This document shows, one piece after another, positions 25,204 to 33,557 of a stretch of 62,000 nucleotides of DNA (position 1 is its first letter; each line of letters opens with the position of its first letter). A program made the translations under genes and the position numbers. The stretch spans positions 151,909,592 to 151,971,591 of the forward strand of contig CM043943.1 in the NCBI GenBank assembly GCA_014529385.2, written 5' to 3'. This DNA comes from Adiantum capillus-veneris (Eukaryota > Streptophyta > Polypodiopsida > Polypodiales > Pteridaceae). The notes beneath the pieces are model-generated. The model searched no databases, had not been told where the DNA came from, and worked only from the letters and a program-made list of their open reading frames with translations.

Positions 25204-27018
25204 TAGAGCTACAACGAGCCCTCTATGATATTGAGGAATCCTATGGCCCTAAGTCCATAAGGTGCCAACAAAATAGTTCTACAAGGGCACCTAGTCAACC
25301 CTATGGCCCTAGGGTCATAAGATCTCTCATTAAATAAGAGGAAACCATGTGGCCTTAAGGTCATAGGGTGCCAATAGAAGCTCCAAGGCCACATGTCTCA
25401 TAGCATCTCTCATTAGATAAGAGGGAACCCTGTGGCCTAGGGCCATAGGGTACAAATGTAGAAGCTCTAAGGCCACATGTTGCCCTCTATTCGAATAAGA
25501 GATACTATGGCCCTACATTGGTGGCATCCTATGGTCCTAGGGCCATAGGTTGCCTCTAATTTAATGAGAGATCCTATGACCCTAGGGCCGTAGGGTGGCC
25601 TAGGTGCCCTTGTAAAACCATTGTTTTGGCACTCTATGGGCCTAGGATCATATAGTTCCTCAATAATATAGAGGGACTCTGTGGCCCTAGGTCCACAGGG
25701 TGCCAACATAAAGGTTCTACTATAGTATCTAGACCGTTCTATGGCCCTAACTCCATAGACCATAGGATCTCTCATTAGATTAGATTGGTCTCTATTTCCA
25801 CTAAGAGATCCTATGACCCTAGGGTAATAAGATTGTCATGGTTCCCATGTAGGTGCCCTTGAGTGGCTTAAATGCTCCTCTACTTTGGCACCCTATGGAC
25901 CTAGGTCCATAAGGTGCCCTCTAATTTAATGAGAGTTCCTATGGTGTTATGGCTATAAAGCAGCATGGTGCCTAGGTAGATGCTACAAACGAGAGCGCGG
26001 AAGGCCCTGCAAAATACATAAAATAGCACGCTACAGACAATAAAGCGATAGATCTGTATACCTGACACATCCATGAGCACATAATTGCGTGATACACGAA
26101 CAGAGAGAGATAGAGAGCGAAAGCCCACGTGCAGACGCACCTCCTAGAGTTGAGTGTTATGCTAGCGTGGCGTGAGAGAAGAGAGGAGAGGAGAGAAGAG
26201 CAACTCAAACACTGCGTGCAATCAATTCTATAACAGTAGATGCCCTTGAGTGGTTTAAATGCTCTTCTAGAGCCTTTACATTTGCACCCTATGACCTTAG
26301 GTCCATAAGATGCCCTCTAATCTAATGAACATTTATAGCTATAAAGTAGTCGTTGGTGCCCATGTAGATGCCCAATAGTGGTCTCAATGCCTCTTAAGAG
26401 CTTTTACATTGGCACCCTATGGCCCTAGGGCCACATGATACTCTCAAATCTAATGAAAGATCATATGGCCATGGGACCCATGTATGTGTCCTTGAGTGGC
26501 ATAAATACCCCTTTAGAGCTTCTACATTGGCACCCTATGGCCCTAGGGCCACAGGGTGCCCTTTAATCTAATGAGAGTTCATATGGTCATGGTGTCCATG
26601 TAGGTGCCCTTGAGTGGCATAAATACCCCTCTAGAGCCAATACATTGGTACCCTATGGCCCTAGAGCCACATGATGCTTTCTAATCTAGTGAAAGAATCT
26701 ATGGCCCTGGTACCCATGTAGGTGCTCTTGAGTGGCATAAATACCCCTTTAGAGCTTCTACATTGGCACCCTATGGCCCAAGGGCCACAGGGTGTCCTCT
26801 AATCTAATGAGAGTTCCTATGGTCATGCCGTCCATGTAGATGCCCTTGAGTGGCATAAATGCCCCTCTAGAGACAATCCATTGGCATCCTATGGTCCTAG
26901 GGCCATAGGGCCACATGGTGTCCTCTAATCTAATGAAAGGTTATATGACCCTAGGGCCATAGGTTGGCCATGATGCTACTTAGCACCCTATTTCCCTGAG
27001 GCCATAATATGTATATAT
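25204..27018. repeat. Tandem array with palindromic core, middle segment
   Basis: Continues the array cut by the chromovirus. About 13 units of 110-130 bp carry versions of CCTATGGCCCTAGGGCCATA and the neighbours GTAGGTGCCCTTGAGTGGC and ATAAATACCCCTTTAGAGC. The first part (25,204-25,800) is in the opposite orientation or rearranged, with GAGGAACC-type spacers. It is interrupted by a 252-bp insertion at 25,984. It ends at 27,018 where the 9.8-kb transposon begins. Confidence 0.85.
25984..26235. mobile_element. 252-bp non-autonomous insertion with 8-bp target duplication
   Basis: A stretch unlike the array is flanked by identical 8-bp repeats GTAGATGC (25,976-25,983 and 26,236-26,243). Removing it with one copy restores an ordinary array unit (GTAGATGCCCTTGAGTGG). 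An 8-bp duplication is typical of hAT-type DNA transposons. I do not see clear terminal inverted repeats (ends TACAAACGAG and TTCTATAACA), nor a poly-A tail or tRNA boxes, so the class is open. Confidence 0.7.
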
Positions 27019-27044
27019 CATTAGGAAAAGTTTGGACTCAAAAA
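27019..27044 (+). repeat. Left terminal inverted repeat
   Basis: 26 bp; identical to the reverse complement of 36,773-36,798 except at position 6 (G versus A). Core is AAAAGTTTGGACTCAAAAA. Confidence 0.92.
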
Positions 27045-27375
27045 AGAACTTTTTGGCGTTAGAGAGAGAATGTTGTTCGACCAATAGAGTTTGAGTCACC
27101 CAACGGTAGCTCCAATTTATTTGATTTTTATCTCAAATTTTTGCGTTTTCAAAAAAGAGTTTTTTCTATTAAAAAGATCTGAATAAGAAGATATGACGCG
27201 ATTTGTGCAAATTATTCCCCTGCCATGGGCGACGAACGCCGAATGTGCCATAACTCACATTCAATGAGGCACACCTTTTGATTAACACTTTTCAAGCTAC
27301 TACTTCTTGTGTAAACTAGTGAACCTCTTTTCTTTTATCGTTTTTGCATAGTGTCACTTCGCAGCTAATAGAAGC

Positions 27376-28537
27376 AGAGATGGAAGGAAGACGACCATGA
27401 CGACCATCCGCCTCTGTTAAATCTGTAGAACTATTCAACAGCTTTGACTTAGACCATGGTCGCTGGATGTCTACCACAGTCACCATTGATAGTTGGGTTC
27501 TGCTTCAAACAAGAAGAAGAAAACAGATGTCAAACGAATTCAACAACAGCTACAAAGGACGTGTGAAAGATTTTCGCTTGTCTCAAACGGGAAAGACAGT
27601 GAAAGAAGTGCTCATTGAGCATGCATATATGCACTCCAAACTACGACTGCAACAGTCACCTTTGGGGTTTCCTGCTCATAGACCAAACTGTGTGACTACT
27701 ATATTGCTAAAAAGTCTTTAAAGATCCTTCAAGTTATTTTGTTGACTATTTCTTGTGACCATTCTCTTATCTTTTGTTTTTGCAGATATTTATCCTTCTA
27801 ACAAAGAAGAATGGCAACCAGTTGAGTGCATAATTGGTATTTTTGATGCTTTTCATGCTTCGGTGGGAGAACTTATGTACAGAACTAGTGCGAGAAGAGC
27901 TCTCGCAGAGAGGGGAGTTTTCTTTTACGACTATTTTTACAACGCCCCTTGCTCTGTCCATGGATTTGGTACTTTGAAACCTTTCCCTCTTCCCTAACAA
28001 GATTCCCCAAAGTGGCCGGTTCCAACTTTAGAAACCTTTGAGTGTTTTAAACTCAAGCTTCATCAGGAAATTTTGAGGTGTTTGCGACCAAACATTGCAA
28101 GAAGGCAAGTACGAGTCAGTCTATTTATGCCATTACATGTCTTTATAGATTTCTTCCACGATGAGGAGGTTAGAAAAACAGAAACCATGTTCATCTGCAA
28201 ATCCCAAACTTGCCTTGATTTTTTGGATGATAATTGGGATGTCAGTGATTCTGAAGGCATTTTGTGCAAAGTTGACAAGCGCTCGGTTGTGTGCAAGTGT
28301 ATGATAGCATCACAGAATTTTATAGTTTCTTTCTACTACATGAGGTGTCATCGAGTGAATGGTCAGTTGGTAGCTATGGATCAAGATTTAAGTGACAATG
28401 CTTTTAATCCCTTGATGTCCATCGAGATATGGTTTTCAAATTATTTGCTTACAGTTGTTGTGGTCATATCAAATGTCGCTTTAAGACAGGTTCGAGAGGA
28501 TCTTCAATTTTCCTTCAAAAGTTGTTTTCAAGTGTAA
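27376..28537 (+). pseudogene. Unrecognised transposon-borne gene, left module
   Basis: Two open pieces on the plus strand. The first frame runs from an upstream ATG region near 27,376 (with a stop soon after) or from 27,467 to 27,721 (DSWVLLQTRRRKQMSNEF...). A pyrimidine-rich tract ending TTTTTGCAG at 27,785 looks like a splice acceptor. The second piece, 27,786-28,537, is one frame interrupted by a single TAA at 27,995-27,997 (LKPFPLP*QDSPKWPVPTLE). The TAA could derive from CAA. It encodes acidic and aromatic text such as EEWQPVECIIGIFDAFHASV and LHVFIDFFHDEEVRK. I recognise no domain. Its place inside the TIRs implies a transposon gene. Confidence 0.5.
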
Positions 28538-28917
28538 CATGCGAAAGGTACTAAGCTACATGTATTACTTTTATACGTTGATGTTTCTATTGTGCCCATG
28601 TATCCCAATGTCTTATCGCGTACATTGCATTGCAAGTACCTCACAGACAAGAAACTACGACTCTTTGTGCACAGATTACCAGCGACAGACTTGAAATAGT
28701 GAACTAACTATACACAATGATTCAAATACTATTCTCAAAGATTACTCGACAAAGGCAGCTCTCTACATTACCAAACACCATTGTATCCTCACTCTCCCAT
28801 TTTTTTGGAAAGCTGTACACAACATTTTGTAAACTTTGAACCATAATCAAAACAAAAGTCAAATTTTGATCCACTGCTTGTAATCAATTTGTCAAAAGTA
28901 CATTTCATAATCTCTTT

Positions 28918-30303
28918 CTAATCTTGTGCATGCGGTGATGTGGGGGCTGTTGGTTGAGGTTGAGGAGAGGTGGTGGCTTGGGGGTTTGGGGGCTTTGGAG
29001 CTGCTTCATGAGTAGGAGAGGTGCTAGGTGGGGGGTTTGGGGGCTCTAGAGCTGCTTCATGAGCAGGAGAGGTGCTGGGTGGGGAGTTTGAGGGTTCTGG
29101 AGCTGTTTCTTCAGGACGAGAGCTGGTGGGAGCTTGGGTTGGGGAGGCATCTGGGGAGATATTGATATGTGCTTGTGTTGGTGTGGCAGACACGGGGTAT
29201 CTTGTCGGCAGAGGCCTAGGCGTGGGCCTTGGTGCTGGTGGGATAAAAGCATCACGTGCTCCGTCTGGACGCATGGTCGCGCAATTGATCAAGTTTTCAA
29301 TCATTCTGTTTCTAAACGAAGAAACATCAGCCTTTGAATAATCTGCCAAATTTCTTACCTGCGTTAAGAACATCATGTTTATTAACATAGCTACTAACTT
29401 ATTAAGATACAAATCTGTAAACGAGTGTCAAATGCTTACACTTCTACGTCGACTTCCATCAAGCATGACCCCTAACAAAATTTTTTCATTGATTAAGACC
29501 CTCCATCCACAAGAGTAGGCATCGTCCTGCTTAGGGACTTTGCAACTACTAATCGTAAGATTCTCATATATCTGCTCTTCCGTTAAAGCTTCAAGAGCAG
29601 ACACAAACTTCCGAACAGATATGCGCAAAATACAATTAAATTTCATAAGCGACTTTTAACAAAATTCTATGCGATGTCGAACAAAATACAAAACCTCTTA
29701 CCTACGTACTTCACCATGAAATCCATGGGATGAATTAGCAAGGTAGCACCGGTTTCGTTCAAGGTGTAAGAGAACAAGACTCCAATAAGATCTGTTACAA
29801 ATAAACATAAGCAAAACATATGTCATCACAACAAATTAGTGTTCAAGATAAAATAATTTCACTATTGAAAACATTGCGTACCCTTCATGATAAGCCAGAA
29901 CAAAAATTTTTGCCGTATCCATGTTCACTGACTGGAACCAGTCAACTACTTCCACTAAAGATGTATCCTCGGCCATCAAAACGACCGAGAGGTTCGAGTC
30001 AAGGACGGCGACATCATCTTGCATATTCCAAGGCAAATTTGAAACTACAAAACTGTAAAGAAATTCGTGTCATACAAAATTGAATATATAAAAAGACTTT
30101 ATTGTGAAAAAAAGAATAGCACTCACCAAAGCAAGCAATTGATGATTGAGTCTGTGAGTTCCCTCGTCCGGTTCGGTAAAATTGCAAGGAAAATACAAAA
30201 TGCGTCCCCACACAGGAAGACTAACATGGAAATAGGGAAACAGCAATGAAAAATCATCAGCATTGGTGTCGCTGATGGCATTTGCCATTTGTTCCTCCAT
30301 CAT
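28918..30303 (-). pseudogene. Ulp1/C48-like cysteine peptidase, multi-exon, with Pro-rich tail
   Basis: Minus-strand exons with GT-AG borders: about 30303-30127, 30052-29882, 29791-29702, then 29654-29440 and 29373-28918. The diagnostic part is KQDDAYSCGWRVLIN, the Gln/Cys block of the Ulp1 (SUMO-protease) fold with the nucleophile Cys kept, followed by YSKADVSSFRNRMIENL, as in the C-terminal helix of this family. In one reading phase the 90-bp exon gives GSYWSLVLL and YLANSS, where the family has HW and D, so His and Asp would be lost. Exon phases do not all agree, so this is tentative. The tail (about 100 residues) repeats PxPPSTSPxHEAAxxPPNP-type text. Ulp1-like domains occur in several plant transposons. 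The start could be ATG 30,303, overlapping the H3 stop. Confidence 0.6.
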
Positions 30304-30923
30304 CTCAAGCGTAACTGCTTTAATCTCTCACTATCGTCTTCTCTTGTGTCCCGCTCGGTGTTGAGACGGGTGCTGTATCGATGCATTTGTGTAGACACTT
30401 CATGAACTTTGACCTTGTCAATAGGTGGTATTCTAAGAATATTGTCCATCTTTCGGTCTGAAATACCGGCAAGCGGTATTGTTTTGTCATACCTGAACTT
30501 GAGAAGGCGAAGTGTGTTGATGTCTCGCGGCATCAATGTTGTCCTATGGGCGTGGGCCGAGAGAATGTAGCTGTCCTGGAAAATCTCTACAAAAAAATCC
30601 TCGACGGCCTCGTGCAAGCACCCCATTGCACTTCGAGACCACCGGAAGTTCAGGTTGTGTTGCTCGCAAATCTCGCGAATAACTCTCTGGAATGGCAGTT
30701 TAGGTATTGCCAACGAAATGTGCTTTTGGAGCTTACAAAGTTCGAGTAGCACGCTCTTATTCTGCTCGTATCTTCTTATTCTCATTGTTGCCCGTAACTG
30801 CGGCATGGTCTTGCCCGGAATCACCTGTGATGTTGACGGTTGCACTATAGACGACCTAGCCTGGCCCTGCGGACCAGACTGGCCAGGATAAACCTTCCTT
30901 GCTGTTTGCTTTGTGCGGGCCAT
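30300..30923 (-). CDS. Transposon-encoded histone H3-like protein with C-terminal extension
   Basis: Uninterrupted frame of 207 residues from ATG 30,923 to TGA 30,302-30,300. Residues 2-10 are ARTKQTARK, identical to the H3 tail with K4, R8 and K9. After that the tail diverges (VYPGQSG...; S10 and K14 not kept) and is about ten residues longer than in H3. The fold aligns to H3 without gaps from residue 50: alpha-N, then KLPFQRVIREI (75-85), FRWSRSAMGCLHEAVEDFF (alpha-2), and HAHRTTLMPRDI before alpha-3. Loop 1 has the canonical length, unlike the longer loop of most CENH3. Residues 147-207 form a charged extension (NILRIPPIDKVKVHE..., DTREDDSERLKQLRLR). It lacks introns. Likely nuclear and nucleosomal. 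Whether it assembles into nucleosomes, or only mimics the tail to bind readers or writers, is unknown. Confidence 0.9.
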   Translation of the reverse strand: MARTKQTARKVYPGQSGPQGQARSSIVQPSTSQVIPGKTMPQLRATMRIRRYEQNKSVLLELCKLQKHISLAIPKLPFQRVIREICEQHNLNFRWSRSAMGCLHEAVEDFFVEIFQDSYILSAHAHRTTLMPRDINTLRLLKFRYDKTIPLAGISDRKMDNILRIPPIDKVKVHEVSTQMHRYSTRLNTERDTREDDSERLKQLRLR

Positions 30924-31797
30924 GACCTGAATGAGGAGAATGCGAGGAAATATGGAAATCTGGATGTGGGTAAAAAGGCAGAGTGACTAGAGACACTTCG
31001 GAAAAAACGATGAGAAAAAAAGGGGGGGGGGGGTGTTTATATTAGCAGAATATAATGAGAAGAGGCCGCTGCATTAATCATGACATTGCGAGGTATGACG
31101 GGAAGCGTGTGAGCATAATGATTACGCGCCACGTGGCACATCGGGACTCAAGAGATATTGGTGGTGCCGAAATTAGTGGCACTGCCTATTCGCGAGGTGG
31201 CACAACGAGGAAAGAAGCGCCCCAATGGGTTGCCCTAGCAACAACGGTATGTCGCAGCACAACGCAAGGAGGCGGACCAGAGTACTCTGGACTGGTCGTA
31301 TCGCGTTATGACGCGACAACAAGCTGTCGTGCCAAAACACGATAGCGGTGCTTTTGTGGAGCGGCGACACCAGTTTCGCGTTGTGGCACGATCGTTCCAC
31401 GGCGGCTGACACGTGGCGTAATCATCATGGCGACTGCATGATGCACGGGTGGCGCGACAAAAAGGCGTCGCAGCACAACGCAAGGAGGCGGACCTGAGTA
31501 CTCTGGACTGGCCATATCGCGTTATGACGCGACAATAAGTTGTCACACCAAAACGCAATAGTAGTGCTTTTCTGGTGTGGCGGCACCAGTTTCGCGTTGT
31601 GGCGCGACCGTTCCATGGCGGCTGACACGTGGCGTAACCATCACGACAGCGACTGCATGATGCACGCCGGACCCATGATGCACGTCAATCGATGTCATCA
31701 TTGTCCTCGGGAGTCCTATAAATATGACTTGCTCCCCCATTTGCCCTTTGTTTGGATGTTGTGCTCTCTCGTCTATCTTCGCTTTTGAATTTCCGTT
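30924..31797. promoter_or_regulatory. Divergent promoter region with tandem repeats and G-boxes
   Basis: Lies between the leftward H3-like gene and the rightward 521-residue gene. A TATA-like TATAAAC is on the minus strand at 31,041-31,035 (112 bp before the H3 ATG), and TATAAATAT on the plus strand at 31,717-31,725 (about 75 bp before ATG 31,798). Three CACGTG G-boxes lie at 31,130, 31,410 and 31,626. There is a run of 13 G at 31,022-31,033. The region is rich in CpG compared with its surroundings. The arrangement suggests a shared bidirectional promoter; use of the sites is inferred. Confidence 0.6.
31251..31670. repeat. Two tandem 216-bp repeats in the divergent promoter
   Basis: GTCGCAGCACAACGCAAGGA starts at 31,251 and again at 31,467. 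The copies remain alike to the end (GCGACTGCATGATGCACG), with scattered substitutions. Each carries one G-box in the context GCTGACACGTGGCGTAA. Cys/Arg/His-rich open frames through these copies are GC-rich artefacts. Confidence 0.9.
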
Positions 31798-33434
31798 ATG
31801 GACCCCTTCAATGTTGAAGCAGAGGAGGAAGTGCCTTGCTCTGAGGATGCCCCCCAAGACAAACTATCTCATTTTCTATACCACATTGGGCTTCAGCAGC
31901 GCGAGACAGAGATCAGGCCGATGTTCAATCCAGATTTTTCTTTGCATGAGTGGATTGTCTCCGCGCAACATTACCTATCAGGTTTTGAGCAGACCTACCA
32001 GGAGCAAACGTCTAGTGGCATTGTCGAGATACAAGGAGTTCGTTTTGTTCACATGAAGGATATCAATTCGGACTCCTCCAAGAAACACATATTTTCTAGG
32101 AGTTGCCTTAAGCTGCTAGTGCACTTGCAGATAACAGACTACAAGTGTACACTTCATAACCGCAAGTGTCGAGTGGCTGAATATTATGCAGGTTTTATTT
32201 TATATTTGCATTTAATTTTGGATGAGCATGTTGATGCTGCAGAGGCCTCGCTAGAGGATCAGACTGGGGAGGGTCAAGAGCCCAAGTCTCGGGGAAGCCT
32301 TGCCTTGCAAGTTTCAGAGGGAGTCCAGCTTCAGGAGGGTGCTTTGCCTACTAGTGTTCTACCTACCATACCTATTGGTGATTTGCAGTATGTCATGCTT
32401 AACGACATTATGGAGCTTTTTGACCTTCGAGAGGACTATTTCCTTGCCATTGTGGCACAGAATCTCGAAGAGGATGATGCTGTCATTGACCCTGAGCACG
32501 ACAAGTATTCTGTTATAGATGCCCATGTAAATGACGATGAGTTCGTTGACCCCGCAAGTGCACTTGTGATGATTTACAATGATGTTGCTAGGTATGAGCG
32601 CACGCTTCCAATAGAAAAGGAGTTCATGGAAGTGCAAAAAAAGCTAGGGATTGAAGAAATGGGTAAGGCAAGCACTTCTTCATCATCTTTGGCCTCAACC
32701 TCCAATGCGCCCATTGGAGGTCAGGGCGGCATCAACCTATGGAATGAGGACTTACTTGAGGAAGATGAAAACCAGAAGGTAATCTTTTTTTATTTGCCTT
32801 ACCTTTTTGGTTTCTACTTATCTCATTTCATAACTTTAATTTGTTGTAGTTGGTGGTCTATGATGATACCTTCATTCCTCGCCCTCGTGGACGAGGCATG
32901 GGAGATTTAGGGAAGAATTCCTCTCTCGGCCAATACTTAAAGAATCTTAAGTATCCAAGTTTTTTGGTCTTCCATTCGTCCTTCTCCAATGACAACGCGG
33001 AACTACCCTTGATGACGTTGAAGACACTTTCAAGATATTTAGGAGGGGACGTCATTAGGTGGAATACAGATAAAATAATGCTTTTAGAAAAAAAGTCCGC
33101 ATTGTATATGTTTGGCCAAGGGCCAGGAATGTATGGTTTGCGTAGTCGCTATTTTTTGACCCAAGCAGCATATGGTTTGGCATGCGGAATCACTGACCCT
33201 GCGCAATTACTAGAGTATGACAAGCATGCTATGTTTCACAATAAACAACTAATTGCGCATCTGCCTACTGAAGAAATGTCTCTTGTGGCTGTGGAGGTGG
33301 AGACAAATGTACTGTCGACAAACGAACCTGCAGGACTAGGTTGCAAAAGACCAAGGCAAGAAGAAGACGATAACACACAGCAGGCAAAAAGGCCAGAATA
33401 TTTTGTAACTTTTCCTGACGAAGATGAAGAATAG
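31798..33434 (+). CDS. Intact 521-residue transposon-borne protein of unknown function
   Basis: Two exons, 31,798-32,778 and 32,850-33,434, joined in phase 0 across a 71-bp intron (donor GTAATC, acceptor TTGTAG). There is no stop in the joined frame. The start ATG (MDPFNVEAEEE) is the first after the TATA box. The N-terminal half has acidic and aromatic text (FNPDFSLHEWIVSAQHYL, HIFSRSCLKLLVHLQITDYKC). The middle is acidic, with a Ser-rich linker (ASTSSSSLASTSNAP). The second exon starts VVYDDTFIPRPRGRGMGDLG and has LSRYLGGDVIRW and RSRYFLTQAAYGLACG. The C-terminus carries two basic clusters (CKRPRQEE and AKRPE), a plausible bipartite nuclear signal, then DEDEE. I recognise no family. Intactness next to a broken transposase suggests recent function or chance. 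Confidence 0.7.
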
Positions 33435-33557
33435 AGAAGCTCCAATGTATATTGTCGATGCCAAAAAATAGTACATTTTCTATCAAAACAATGAGTACAT
33501 TATGTTTCTCACTTTTGTGACTGGTTGTCTTCTCTTGGCACAAAAAATTATATTGTG

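Noticed and set aside
29072-29341. Gly-rich plus-strand frame opposite the peptidase tail
   Set aside because: Shadow of the Pro/Ser-rich tail, which has the splice sites and the link to the Ulp1-like exon.
30300-30923. Centromeric histone CENH3
   Set aside because: The tail is ARTKQTARK, loop 1 has the length of ordinary H3, and the gene sits in a transposon with a peptidase. CENH3 tails are unlike H3, and the long C-terminal extension is not a CENH3 feature. A CENH3 origin of the fold cannot be fully excluded.
31055-31628. Cys/Arg/His-rich open frames on both strands in the GC-rich repeats
   Set aside because: They mirror each other on both strands, follow the 216-bp repeat, and lie between divergent promoters; composition artefacts.
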